From Serilophus lunatus (Eukaryota; Chordata; Aves; Passeriformes; Eurylaimidae): a stretch of 64,000 nt of DNA. Position 1 is the stretch's first letter. Each line of letters opens with the position of its first letter. A program made the translations under genes and the position numbers. Under the pieces are notes generated by a model. That model saw only the letters and a list, made by a program, of their open reading frames with translations, did not search any database and had not been told where the DNA came from. Below are positions 13,021-25,645 of the stretch, in pieces. The stretch is taken from positions 87,649 through 151,648 of the forward strand of contig VXBA01001838.1 in the NCBI GenBank assembly GCA_013399895.1. The letters are read 5' to 3'.

Positions 13021-13305
13021 ATCCTGATGCCTTGGGGGTATTCCATATATTTTGGGGATTTAATTTAGCTGTGTAATGTGGAAATTAAGGGTTCTCAGAG
13101 GCCTCTCTCCAGATGTTAGCATTCTTCTGTATAGATTAGAAGGTAGAAAGACAAAACATAGCCCCAGGCCATCTGGATCTGCTCTGGAAGTGGGGACCAA
13201 GTCCTCTGTGGGAACAGGGAATAAGGGGGACTCTTGTTGGGTACTTCAGAGAGAGGTGTTAGGCAAATTTTGGTTGGGTGACATGATGGGTGCTAGCTAA
13301 GAAGG

Positions 13306-13314
13306 TTATAAATA
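13306..13314 (+). promoter_or_regulatory. TATA-like box of the LTR
   Basis: TTATAAATA lies about 70 bp upstream of an ATTAAA signal inside the LTR-like block, the usual order of an LTR U3/R junction. Activity is not implied. Confidence 0.45.
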
Positions 13315-13316
13315 TA

Positions 13317-13339
13317 CTTGTGGCTCTTTGGGCCACAAG
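13317..13339 (+). repeat. Perfect 8-bp stem hairpin in the LTR R-like region
   Basis: CTTGTGGC (13317-13324) and GCCACAAG (13332-13339) are exact reverse complements around a 7-nt loop. Its place between the TATA-like box and the polyadenylation-like signal suits a structured R region. Function is inferred only. Confidence 0.6.
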
Positions 13340-13374
13340 TCTTTGCTAGTAAAGCTGTTCTTCTCTTCACCTGC

Positions 13375-13380
13375 ATTAAA
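13375..13380 (+). promoter_or_regulatory. Polyadenylation-like signal of the LTR
   Basis: ATTAAA is the commonest variant of AATAAA. It lies downstream of the TATA-like box and about 42 bp before the proposed LTR end. Confidence 0.4.
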
Positions 13381-13422
13381 TCTGCGTATTGTCTCAATTC
13401 TTTATCTCGATTTTAGGCAACA

Positions 13423-13735
13423 CTTTTAGGACCCTTCACCAGCTCTGTTGCCCTTCTCTGGACTCACTCCAGCATATCAATGTCTTTCTTGTAGTGGGGG
13501 ACACAAAACCAAACCTAGGATTTGAGGTGTGGCCTTACAGTGCCGAGTACAAGGAGGTTATCACTGTCCCGGTCCTGCTGGCCACACTGTTCCTGATACA
13601 GACCAGAATGCCACTGGCCTTGGCCACCTGGGCACACTGCTGGCCTGTGTTCAGCTGCCATCTACCAGCACCCCAAGGGTCCTTTTCTGCCAGGCACCTT
13701 TCCAGACACTCTGCCCTAAACGCGTAGCACTTCAT
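13423..13735 (-). mobile_element. CR1 (part 2 of the split copy)
   Basis: This continues the copy at 12611-13020: CCCTTCACCAGCTCTGTTGC, then TGGACTCACTCCAGCA, a GGCCACACTGTTCCTGATAC segment and TGGCCACCTGGGCACACTGC are typical antisense CR1 3'-coding sequence. The minus-strand frame at 13535-13756 preserves a stretch reading ASGILVCIRNSVASRTGT, which matches the C-terminal part of CR1 ORF2. Similarity fades after about 13735. Confidence 0.9.
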
Positions 13736-14861
13736 GTCTTGCTCCGTAAGTGGCATGTCCTGTGCTGGCCTGATGACAACATTTCCTGCTGACTCGCTGG
13801 GGTACAGAGGGTGGGATGAGCCACTGCTGGGAGGAAGGTCCTGGCCAGAAGACAGTGCTGCAGAAAGAATCTTTCATTTCCCTGCTGCCCTTTGTGCAAG
13901 GCAGGTCACAGACTACTGTTTGTGTTACATAACATTTCACTATCTCCAGGCAATATTTTTTCTCCTCCTTAGAAGACTGTCTTCCCTTTAATTAATTTAT
14001 TCCTGATCTGCCTTTCCCCTAGTTCTTATGCTCACTGAACACTGTAACAAATCTGCTCTTATTTATTGCTAAAACAATGTCATTTTTTCATAACAAACCA
14101 AAAATGAGTGGCACAAAGTTATTTCATTAAAAGTAAGCCTTAAAGACAGTGTGTAAGAGTCTCTCCATCTTTTATTCTTCCAGCAAAGTCTTGTTTTCAT
14201 GGTGATAGCAAGAAATAGGTAACAGAACTCTCTCAGTTGTGCTGTTTGGAGTAATGAAGGTAGACATGATTGAAATAAGCCAACATAACATGGCCTTTGA
14301 TCATTTAATGTCATATTTTTCTGCTTCAGGTTTTATTCTTTTTCTGATGCGTGAAATGTTACTTGAATTTTGACTGTATCTCAATTCCATGCAGATATTT
14401 TCAATTATAAAATACGATAACATAAGCCACCATGAATAAATCTAGTGAGTATTAATATAAGATTGTTTCCCCTTATATTTTCAAGGAGTAATCTAGAGTG
14501 CTATGAGAACAGAAGATAATAACTGAGAGACATGAGGTGGAGTAATAAAAGATGAATGCAATGAATTTTTGTTCTGTTTCAAGAAATGTTTTAGGTTTTC
14601 AATATAGCACATTTGTACGGAACTCACAGGGCTATTAAGGATGGGAAACCATTTTTGTAAGAGGCCGTGGAACCACAGAGATCAGTGGGAAATGTTGCTT
14701 CACTTGTTGCAGCACTTTGGCTCTTAACTTTGTGTCATGTTTGTGACAGACCCTTCAGTGTCATTTCCCCAGACTTGAGAAACCAAACACTGCTGAATAG
14801 GATCATAGCAGTACAGTGGGAAACTAGTTTTAACAAGCCATTTTTGCAGTTCAAGGCAAGG
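13736..14861. other. Non-coding stretch, nothing recognised
   Basis: Unique-looking DNA, AT-rich beyond 13900. Short frames at 13716-13991 and 14069-14314 have no domain. A 106-codon frame begins at 14667 but runs into antisense CR1 sequence, so it is not a gene. Confidence 0.55.
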
Positions 14862-15080
14862 GAAATCATACAATGGTTTGGGTTGGAAGGCACCTTTAAA
14901 AGCTATCTACTTCCCATCCCTCTGCAATACTCAGGGACATCTTCAACGCAGTCAGGTTACTCAGAACCCCATCCAACCCGGCCTTGAATATCTCCAGTCT
15001 TCTACTACCTCTCTGGGTAGTCTGTTCCAGTGTTCACCACCTTAATCATAAAAAAAAAAAAATCCTAAATAATTTGCCTC
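14862..15080 (-). mobile_element. CR1 3'-end fragment
   Basis: Antisense CR1 starting at its 3' end: ATCATACAATGGTTTGGGTT and GGAAGGCACC, then CCATCCAACCCGGCCTTGAA and CTGTTCCAGTGTTCACCACC. A 13-nt A run (15050-15062) sits where CR1 copies carry a short A-rich segment. The far end is diverged and its boundary is approximate. Confidence 0.85.
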
Positions 15081-18000
15081 TCTGTCTGTTTCAATATTGT
15101 TTGTGAGTCTTATACTTTACAACCATACACAAACACATACAATTTTGTTCTGAGAAGACAGCAAAGCCTGTACTCCCTGAATGGTTTGGGGATTAAGTCC
15201 CCAAATGACCATACCATTGAATGCTCACTTCCACTCCCTGTGACTTTGCTACTAGTGAAAGTTGCCCAATTAATACAAGTTGTAAAAGTGTGTGTCTGCT
15301 TTTATAAAATTGCGAAGAAGAGAGCGAGAAGAGAGTACAACTTCTCAATGGACCTTTAAATTTACCTAGCCTCAGTGAACCCACTCCGTGGGAGTTCATT
15401 CCTGGGATGTGCCCATGGGGTCTGCTGACCCTAGCATTGCCACCTGTGGAAGTGTGAGGGTGATAACATCTGTCCTTCAGAAATGGAGTGGGACCACCAA
15501 CTGTTCCTACAGGTCAGTGAACACAAACCTCATGATAGCTATAGGTATTCCTCTCCGCTGACCTACATGATTTGGTCTTGTGACCTACTGCTTTTGTTTA
15601 TTTTTTTTAGGTTATAAAATATGCTTATCCAGCTTCTATAGGCAAGTGTGCAAATCTGAGAGTTGCAGTTCTAGAAATCTACTGAAAAATGCCAATTACA
15701 GGACTGCTAACCAACATCTCTTGCTTTTAAGCACCTGAAATCTTCCAGATATATTTACAGATGCAGGATAGCACATCCTATTAGGAACCTGCTAAGCTAG
15801 CCTGGCATACTAGCTGGATTTTTAAGGTACTCTGTGAAGATCATAATCCTCTTCTTTCCGGGAGCAACTTTATTACCCCAGGGAAGCAGCTGAGTCAAAA
15901 TTGTGCCAATATTTCCATCACAGTGTTAGCTCTCTTTTTCTTTAGTCTTCATGAAAAAGAAGTCATTTTGTCCCATAATTAAGAACCAAATAGCTTCTCA
16001 TGGCAGCAGATTTTGTTTATGGTTTTCACACAAATATTTTTGACAGCATTGACATTTTTGCAAGCATGACTAACTACGCATTTACCCAGTTTCTTTTTTT
16101 TTTTTTTTTTGGCACTTAAATGTGCTAAAGATAATGTGAGCTAAAGAATTCCAAAGTCTGGCAAGAAGTTTACTACATGCCAAGGATTATTTTCATTTAC
16201 TTTAAAAAAGAAGTAGATGGCCAAGTTACTGAATTTGAAACAACACCTGCTGAGCTTGCATCTCAGTGACTGTGACAAAGGATATTCTTGTCATAGAAGA
16301 CAAGTTTCATTCAGGACCTTGCCCTATGCTTTCTTTGCCATTTTGGGTATGGCACAAATTTCACAGCTTCAGTTCCTTGCTCTATGGAGTGGAGCACATT
16401 ACCTAGTCCACAGGAGTATCTGCAGTTTCAATGATCAGTACTCGTGCAACGCTGAGAGAGGAAGGGACTTTATAGCCTGAAAAAGACTGGAGGGTGTCTG
16501 CACAGAGCAAGGGTATATACAGTGCTCACAGATGTGCATGTACATGACTTTACCTGGAAGCCAGCTAAAGACACAGATACCTTCGTTCATCTGAAAATTT
16601 ATTCATGTACCTCCTTGCAATATCCATCTTGCTCCTTGTGAATGCCATTACTTCTCAGGAATCCATCTCAGACACCTGAGGAAATGCCCTGTGCTGTGCA
16701 AATCACAAAGCAGTACACTTACTAAAGGAATTGTTTCCCAAGACTCTCCTATCTGTGATGACGGTGATACTGTACTTGCAATATGAGTATTCCGGAGGTA
16801 ACACCTACCAGCACCTCCCACACAGTGGCCTCTAAGATATTTGCTTATTGTCTGTTTAAAGTAGTAAGATGAGTGGTAGCTTGAAAGCTGTTGTGCACAA
16901 ACTGCAAAGAAATACTGCCATTTATGATGGTGTTGTCTGACAATTTTAATGAGTGTGATAGCTGTGAATTCCTGACCCCATAAACCTTCTGTCACTATAT
17001 CCTGGTGCCACCTTTAACTCTCTCTGCCCCCCTCCAATATCTTCTGCTTTTTAGTATGCCAGTACTAAACTCCTGCTGAGCAGCTGCCTGTTTGGCATGA
17101 CTCATGCCAGACATTTGGCTATTTTGGACAAATAGGGATAGGCTATTTATCCCAAATAGCTGCCTGCCTTGGATAGCACATTGTCCTGAATAATGGCAGT
17201 ACTATCAACCTAAAAATTCTTTAGAATTCTTCTGCCTGCACACACATATCACAGCAAAGAAACATGCAAATAGCTATTAATACAACAGATGATGAGAAAT
17301 ACAGTTTTGAAATGATAACTTGATTTAACTTGGTTGCATTCCTACCAAAGCCAAGAAGACCTTCCCTGGGTACAGTGTCTGGCAGCTATTTCAGACCTCT
17401 GTGCCCCAACCCTTGAGGAGCCCTAAGAAAAGGTGCAGAGACCCTGGTGACTTACCTAGAACTGTCGCTGATCTTGGACTCCCTGGTGGCAGGCTTGCCA
17501 TTAAAACTTATCTGGGTATTTTTTTTAAGATCTTGATTCATGTACCAGAAAAAGCAACTTTGGCTTTGAAAATCTACAGGGCATGCTCTGCTCAGGGAAA
17601 CAAAAAGGCCATACAATTTGGATAGAAATTAAGACTTCTTTTGCCGTGTTTACCTGGGGATGGCTTGTCAGGATGTGAAATTCAAGGGGTGTCTTAGGAG
17701 TTTATAGTATCTCAAGCACAGATCAAGGGGACTTGAAAGATTTTTCTGTCTTTTCAGACCCTCCTGGGAGAATATTTTTCCTGTTGCTTTTGCTTTTTTT
17801 TTTTCTTGTTAGGTTTCCTGATCTTTTAATGGACCCATTGTAATTTATAGTAGATTCTTGCCTAATGATGAATGATGTAGTTGGCTAATGATGGATTTGG
17901 TTACAGTATGTGTGTGTTGCAGAGTGAGAGATGATTTTATCTTGTTCTGATGAAGGACTCAAATTACCAAGAAGTCTTTATAGCTCTTTATCAGTCCACC

Positions 18001-21000
18001 AGTGGAGCCACCAGTTTAAAATGTGGGAATTTTCTGCTTTATCCTCCAAATTTTAATGAATTTTAAAACAGCTTTTAAACTGAGTATTTCAGAATACTGC
18101 TGCCCTATAGACATATCTGTCATTGTTTGCATTGGTTTCAATGTTTGGTGGGAAGAGGGCTGGATATTAATAGAATGTGGGATCAGACTCAGAGAGATAG
18201 ATACAAAGATGGACCAACAGCAGGACCACTGCTTAAAGTGAGCATACAGGTGAGCTGGTAATAGCTAGTGGTGGTAATCATCAGAGGGAATTGGTGGTGA
18301 ATGGAAGAGTCTCTCATGGATTAACCTGCCAGTCTTGTTTTTGGAATCTGTTCTGCATTCACTTCAATGGCTCATGGGTATGCCCCCTCCTCATCTTGCT
18401 TGAAAAAAAAAGGGGTTTTGCTTGTGTTTGGGAAAATATGTTTACATTTCTAACATCCTTTATCATTGCCTAAGCTCTAGTGTGTTATTTTATGTTTTAA
18501 CCAGTAGGGTATCTTTTTTATTATAGTTGTAATTTAATTGGGAACTATGACAATTTACTATCAAATTAGATCCATACAATTTGGACATATGTAGTTAATT
18601 TACTAATGTTCACTAGCATTATCCAGTACACTGATTTTTCTTTTGTAGACATTTTTTTAAAGTCAATTTTAATATTTTAGGTTTTTTTCCTTGCAGAGGG
18701 ATGGGGACAAAAAAAATTCCACTGCAAAATCCTTTGACAATATTTTGCAAAGGTGTATGAGATGTGCCACAGTTATCTGTTTGCCTATAACAATAACAAG
18801 AAGAGTTCTGTATCTCTCATCACTATTTTTTTTCTAGACAAAGGTTACCAGTATGCCACACATAATATAGAATTTTCAAATTTTGAAACATTTTGTTATT
18901 ATACTAATGGTTATTGCTGTTCCTAACATATACTCTGTCAGAAGGTTTAAAAAATTTATGCCTTGGTTCATGCAAAAAAAAAAAGGGGGGGGAGGGGGGA
19001 AAAAAAACAAAGGTCAAAACTTTTAAAATGTCACTTCTTCAACAGTTTTGCATAGAAAATACATTGAAGCAGTGGGAGGGCTCCTTGCCCATAGAAACAG
19101 GCTGTAAGAAAAGAATGTTATCCTGCTGCTGTAGTTTCCACTTTCACTGGCAGCTGCGGGCTGAGCAGAAAAGCACTGTGGGAGCCTATTGTTACCCCAG
19201 CTGGGTAATAGTTTTCTTATTTTACAGTCAGCAACCGAGGGGGGTTGGGGTGTCTCAGCAAAGTGCCTGAAAATATAACTCCTGCAAACAGATCACTTTC
19301 TCCTTCACTATGAGAAAGACGGATCCATAAATCTTTTATTTCATTTGATTTCTCTACCAAGGTAATTAACTACTCCAAACAAGATGGACTTATTTTCCAA
19401 ACAAATTTATGCTGCGTGGAAATGTTGCTCTGAAAGCTGTAAAATCCCAGATCTCTAATGGAAAGCTAAATAATATTCATCAATTCTCTTTTTTCCATTT
19501 TTTTTTCTTCTTTCTTCTATTTCATATGAAATTTGTTTGCTGAAGAGCAAATTTTGCAAGAGTAAACCTTGGTGGATGATAACCCACATTTCTTCCACAA
19601 TAAAATTTTGATAGAATATGGGGGGGCAGAGGGAGTAAGCTTTGCAAAGTCTTTTGTTTCCTGACAGGGAAATTGTGAGCACCCCTTACAAAAGTGACAT
19701 ACATAATATTGTGTCGAATGGTTATAACTTGTACATTTCACTCTTACAAGATTGTAGATTTCATGTAGTGCTGGCCTATCCAAGCAAAGGCAACCATTAT
19801 GTCACCACAGCAACCTAAGTTTAAGGAAAGGGAGATAATGACAAAACCATTTAGCTCATCAGACTTTCCTGATGTCTTTCAGTTCCTGACAATTACAACT
19901 TGGAAAACCAGCTGCAGAAGGAGACAAATCTTGCCTTTGGTGGGAAAATTGACTAGCTGAATGATATATTGCCTCAACTTTTTGGTAGACTCAGGTCTCA
20001 CCACAGTCTCCATATGAATCCTGCAGAGCACTCCACCAGTGAAAGACAAACCACCGTCTGGTCAACTGAATGAGAGTAAAGATGCAGGGTCCAGTTGATA
20101 GGCAGGTGAGAGCTGATCAGAGGACTGTTTTGATCAAGGGCCTTACCTGTGCCCATGGGTTTTTTTCCTGTTGCAAATCCTTCGCAGCCCCTTGGAAAGA
20201 AAGGAGAATCTGCTCCAAAATGGGGTGGATCTTGTTGTAGCCCTATCTATTAACGAGGAAAATTGCATTATGCCTGGAGCAAATCTCTCTTTGTAGAAGT
20301 GGTGCAGTGAGGTAGGCAAGAGGAGTACTTCCCTACTACCCAGCTAGTCTCTGGAAGGAGCTCTTTCTCCATGTGGGACTCATGCCAGAGGAATATCTGG
20401 ATCGTGCCCAGGCTTCTTTACATGGATGTACTTTGCTTTAATCTTGTAGCTTGTGGTGGTGGTGAAGTCAGTATCATTGGGTTCATGCTGCTGAGCCTCT
20501 GATGCTGTTTGAAACTGGATTACAGTTTCTTGTCTGTGTTTTCCACTGCCTCAGGCCTCAGGACAGACAGCTACAGGTTTTCTCCCTTACTTACCTTATA
20601 GTCAGTCTGTCCTCCAACTATCACACATAGTCGACACTGGCTTGAGTGATCTGGCTGTCTGAGTTCGTGTGATGGAACGCAGAGACCTGTGTGATACATA
20701 AGATATGATCTGATGCTCTGCTTTTCCTAATTTTTCTTCAGTTCATGCATCTATGATTTTTGGGTTGGTGGAGATGCTGCTTCACTGTTCTGCAGAGAAA
20801 CCTCCTGGGAAGCACATATACTAGGTGTACATGCAGCTGGGACAAACTGAGGTATTTGTGTCACAGGAAGATGAAGGGATGTTTGGTGGGAGGCCCGAGG
20901 CCAGGGCTCCCTGAATGTTGCCTAGCACTGCCGAGGTTGGAGCTCAAAGCCTCAGGAAATCTGGGGCTACACTAAATTCACACATATACTCTCTGATACT

Positions 21001-24000
21001 CACCACCATGCTCAGGGAAAATATCTCACTCTTCAAAGAGAGGACCTTATGGGAAGGTGTCCTGGCTGCCAATGCCGAAGGTTTGTCCAGCACATATTCC
21101 TGGATCACACAGATGAGGTATAAATATAGCCTGTCAATTGTGGGGGGAGAAAGAGAGGGCTGAGACTTGAAAGGAAAAGACAAACTCCATGCATTTTCTG
21201 GATTATCTTGGACAAATGTAATAGGATGGATATTGCAGGAAAGAATGATTCATTCCTTTCTGTCAATACTTCCTCTACAGACATTTTCAAGGGAAAGAAT
21301 GAACAGTGTTAGAATTTGTCATTTAGACCAACGACAGCAACATTAATGTCATGCACTTGTTACATCTGTCAGCATGAAGTCTCAGATCAAACTGTGGTCT
21401 GGACTCAATTTTATAAGCCCTATATTCAAGCCCAATTATTAAATGAGCATGGTTTTGGAAACTATGAATATTCATCGTTTCCAAAATAGGCCCGAACTGA
21501 ACAGGTCTTGTTACAGACCCATGGGGTGGTTTTCAAACCTTTACTTTTTATTTCAAACTGAAGCAATTCTTGTCCTTTTCTCCACAAACTCTTGGCTCAG
21601 TTCTAAACCAACAACTACTAGGCCAACAACCACTCTGTGGCATACCATGCACAAGAGGAACCCACTCTGGCTTTTATATCAGCCACAATCTCTGTGAACC
21701 GCCAGAAGCAGAACTTTGTGAAGCTTGATAAGGACATCAATGAGTTTTTCTCTGCTCAGAAAACTGGACCAGCTTTCCTAGATAAAATGTCCCTCATGCA
21801 TGAAAGAAAACTTGTTGCTAGGTGCTCACACCTGAGGGCATTCGCTTGGTAGTACAGGGTAATGGATCATGCTCTCCTGGAAAGGAATGTGGAGCATCTA
21901 CCCGCAGAAAATTTTGCTAAGTTTTAAAGTCTAGTTCATGCAATGCTTGTGAATCTTCCTCAGCAGAATTCTTTTGACACTCTTCTAAATGTTTGAAAAT
22001 ATGTTGAAAGACTGCAAGCCTAGCGTGGGGCATAAGACACGTCAGGTGACGCCCTTCAATGCAAATATATGCATGGATTTTAAGTTAAACTGGTTCCTTA
22101 TTTCTAAGAACATTTCCAGCTAGTCAAATAAATAGCTGAGAAACATAGGGTTCCTGTATATTAAATATCTATTCATAACAATCAATTCAGATGCCAGTAC
22201 CTCTGTGACTTTTTCACTCTGGGTAGTGAGTAACTCACTTATTTCAAAGACAAAATGGTTGTATTTCTTGACTGAACCAAAATTTATAAGTGAAACTGGA
22301 GGTGGAGGGAAAGGAGCAAGGAAATTTCTTATTTTATCACTTTGGAGATTAAATATATTGTGCAAATATACAGAGATACATATCCAAGTAAACACATACA
22401 CAACTTTTCCATTCATAATATTAATTTAAATTTGATCTTCATAATAAATGAAAACCTTTTTTGCTTTGTATGGGAAGTGAAGGATTAGTTAGAAATGCCA
22501 CTATCCTAGCTGAACACTTGCTCTTACCCTGCGGATACACGAACTGAGTTGCTAGCCAGACCAACAGACACACGTGAGTCAGTGCTGTTAATCCCTAGGG
22601 CAAAGTTTACAGATCCCTTTGTGCTGCCTGCTCTGTGCAAAAGAAAAGACAAAAGCAAGAAGGTGCTTTACAGTCTATGGATATGTCTACCTGGACTTGT
22701 GTTCTGCCAATGCCACAAGCTGAACAGAAGTGTTTTTTGCTATGGCTAACAAAGCACAAAATGGAGCTGAAGAGTGTTTCTGAGGTCCCAGGTATGTTAC
22801 TTCAGACTTGGCACCACATCATCTTGATCATGCCATTTTAGGTCAGGGCATGGAGACAGCTCATTTACATCTGACTGTAAAACGGCCTGTAGCCAATCCC
22901 CTATAGAGACAAAAGCAGGGTGGAGAAACAGATGGTGGAGGAGTGTGCCCAAGGCCGTACAGGAGGTCAACAGGAGAAGCAAGAGTGTAGCAGACATCCC
23001 CGTGTTCCACAACAATGACTCACTCATCTCCTGAGCTCACTGTCTGGTCAGGCTTTACTAAGGATAAGCATATTTAAAGTCCAGGCAAAACTCCATCTAT
23101 TTCCTCCACTGCCACCTCTTTGTGAGCAGAGCCATTACGTATTCATGTCTGGCAGAACATAGGAAGATTGTGCAGAATTTTCTTTGATTCCTTAAAATTT
23201 GTAATAAACTGCCAAATACATTTAAGAAATCCAGCATCATTCAAAGAAAGACTAACTTTCACTGGAAGGTTTTGAACTTGTTCTCTACTCACATTACCTT
23301 AATAGCAAATGGGACCCTCATGGACAGCAAGCTTCATCTTATCTTCTTCAGACATCTAGATGGACAAGCTAAGCCAGATATCTATGCCTCTGTTAGATCC
23401 AATGGAGAAAAACAGGACCACTCATTTTAGATACTAGTCTAGGGAAGAGTTGAATTGTCCTAGAAGGTCCTTTTGTTATAGAAACCTCTTAAACAAGTGG
23501 TTTAGTCTGGATAGTCACCTTTCAGACAGCTTACATTTAATGTGAGAAGTTATTTATTGGAAATAATGCTCCAACTTCAATAGGGCCAAGGTTTTATCCT
23601 TGTTTTTACCTGCCTATATGATACTTTGACCTTCAGCATACAAATACTACATACAAACAGATGAAAAGTTGTCTTCTCACTCACAGATGTATGCAATTTT
23701 TTTGAAAACTGGAACTTTGTGGGAGACCAGCAAGTCAAATTAAATTTGTCACAAGCCACACTCATAAAAATTATTTGTCTGTTTATGTTTTGATTATTTT
23801 CAGGTTATTCATCCTTAAAAGCTTTGTCTTAACAATGGACAGATTTAATAAAATTTAAGAAGAGCTTCCTATAAACCACTTCTGCTTTTCAAGGTGAATT
23901 GCAATATATTTATGTGGGTAAGTGCTTGTATCCTATTTAAATACCTAGGAAACATTGTTGTCTTACAGAAGACCTTTCCAGTTTGATAAAGTTCTATGTG

Positions 24001-24437
24001 TATAAAACAGAAAATTAGTTTTAAAAAACAGAAATATAATGCCCGAGTTGCATATTGTATACTGTATTTTTATTTTGATAACACTTTAAAAATCGCTAAG
24101 ATTTTGCACTGATGCACTGATTTCATGTTAACTGTTATAATGTAGCCACTCTGTATACTAGAAAATCACCCCTTCTTCAGGAGTACTTTTTAGTATAGTT
24201 TTCAGGTACTGCTTACTGCCATTTCCTTAAATCACCAGGAACTTTGTTCAAGCTAAAGGAAACAAGATGCTGGCCTTTAAACCAAAGTTAGCTCAGAGGT
24301 ATACTGTGGTAGTCTACATAAGAAAAATCCTGTATTTGACAAGCTTCAGGCACTTTTTTCTTTTGGAGAACTGAATGTACTCAATCGTCTCCCACTCTAC
24401 TTGTAAGTTTTACTGAAAAACAGACTCTGACACTGAG
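15081..24437. other. Long non-coding stretch, no element recognised
   Basis: About 9.4 kb without a recognisable gene or repeat family. It holds T runs near 16091-16110, 17796 and 18830, and an A11-G8-A-G6-A8 homopurine tract at 18974-19007. Frames such as 16648-16995 (115 codons, minus) and 18914-19270 (118 codons, plus, crossing the homopurine tract) have no domain. At 21443-21852 two overlapping plus-strand frames (84 and 71 codons) might be an old frame-shifted retropseudogene, but I recognise no parent. Somewhat GC-richer DNA lies at 20000-21150. Confidence 0.5.
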
Positions 24438-24620
24438 GGTGGAAAACACTGACACAGGTTGCCCAGAGAGGTGGTGAATTGGCCATCCCTGGAAATATTC
24501 ATGGTCTGGTTGGATGGGATTCTGAGCAACCTAGTGAAGTTCAAGGTGCTTCTGCTCATTGCATGGAGATAGAGTTTAGATGTCCCTTCCAACCCAAACA
24601 GCTCTCTGATTCTAAGACTG
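24438..24620 (+). mobile_element. CR1 3'-end fragment
   Basis: Plus-strand CR1 tail: CAGGTTGCCCAGAGAGGTGG, then CATCCCTGGAAATATTCA, GGTTGGATGGGATTCTGAGC, GCTCATTGCATGGAGATAGA and CCCTTCCAACCCAAACAGCT, ending near TCTGATTCTAAG. It is about 180 bp long, 5'-truncated and moderately diverged. Confidence 0.92.
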
Positions 24621-25005
24621 AAAGGGCCCTTTGAACGGAGTTGACATGTTGCTAATTACAGTTTGATTGACAAGACCAAGGCCCTACAAATATTTTGTGA
24701 CTTTCTCCCTTTTCCAGAATCTTCATGGGCACAAGTCATCTTGAAAGTACGTCTTCAAAATACGTTTAAAATTATCATGAGAAAATTATCCCTAGATGTG
24801 TCTTTTCCCATTGTCTACAAACGGCGTCTTGGGTGAAGAACTATAAATTTTTGGGTTCAGTAAGATAAATACAGGCCATATACTTTGGGTAAGATGCTTC
24901 TTAGAATCTTACAGAAAGCTTGGAAAGACATTAGCCTCTTGAGGAGAAGCTGAATATGATTTTTGTGTGTCACCTCTTTATACTGAATTGTGGTTATTCA
25001 GAAAC

Positions 25006-25645
25006 GTAGAATCACAGAATGATCTAGGTTAGAAGGGATCATCTAGTTCCATTTGCCCTGCAATGTGCAGGGGACCTTGCACTAGACCAGGGTGCTCAGG
25101 CACTTCAGCCGGCCTTGAACACTCCCAGGAATGGGGAGTCCACAACTTCTCTGAGCAGAACACATTCCAGTGTCTCACCACCCTTATAATAAAAAATTTC
25201 TTCTCAATATCTAATCTAAACTTGTTTTCTTTCAGTTTAAGACCATTCACCCCTGTCCTATTGCTATATGCCCTGGTGAAAAGTGTCTCTCCAGCCTTTT
25301 TGCGAGTCCTCTTTAGGTGCTGGAAGGTGCTATAACATCTTCACGAGCCTTCTCTTCTCCAGCATGAACAACCCCAACTGTCTCAGCCTGTCTTCACAGG
25401 AAAGGTGTTCCAGCCCTCTAATGACCTTAGTGGCCTCTGAATTCCCAACAGGTAAACGTTTTTCCAGTGTTTGGGGCCCCAGAGCTGGATGCAGCACTCC
25501 AGGTGGGGGTCTCACAAGAGCAGAGGGGAAGAATCACCTCCTTCGACCTGCTGACCACATCTCTCCTGATGCAGCCCCAGGTTGCAGTTGGCCTTCTGAG
25601 CTGCAAGCATGCACTGGCAAGTCGTATAGAGCTTCTCTTCCGCTT
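25006..25645 (-). mobile_element. CR1, 3' 640 bp
   Basis: Minus-strand CR1 with its 3' end at about 25006 (GTAGAATCACAGAATGATCT). Within it the minus-strand frame at 25330-25515 encodes IRGLEHLSCEDRLRQLGLF and LEKRRL, the highly characteristic C-terminal motif of CR1 ORF2, but is then disrupted by a frame break. A second minus frame (25427-25738) carries the adjacent upstream coding part (EVILPLCS). It lies head-to-head, about 390 bp apart, with the plus-strand fragment ending at 24620. Both open frames are decayed. Confidence 0.93.

Larger units (their letters stand above)
13017..13422 (+). mobile_element. Solo LTR-like insertion inside CR1
   Basis: About 406 bp interrupt an otherwise continuous CR1. 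The block starts TGTGATCC and ends GCAACA, fitting the TG...CA termini of retroviral LTRs. It has an LTR-like promoter layout: TATA-like TTATAAATA (13306-13314), a strong hairpin at 13317-13339 and ATTAAA (13375-13380), followed by a T-rich U5-like tail. No internal gag/pol/env coding region is present, so it would be a solo LTR of an endogenous retrovirus. Termini are uncertain by a few bases, and no clean target duplication is seen. AGGACC occurs on both sides (13011-13016 and 13428-13433), but at least the right copy is partly CR1 sequence. Its family was not named. Confidence 0.65.

Noticed and set aside
16648..16995. 115-codon minus-strand frame
   Set aside because: No domain, no signal of splicing or promoter; length is within chance expectation for this much sequence.
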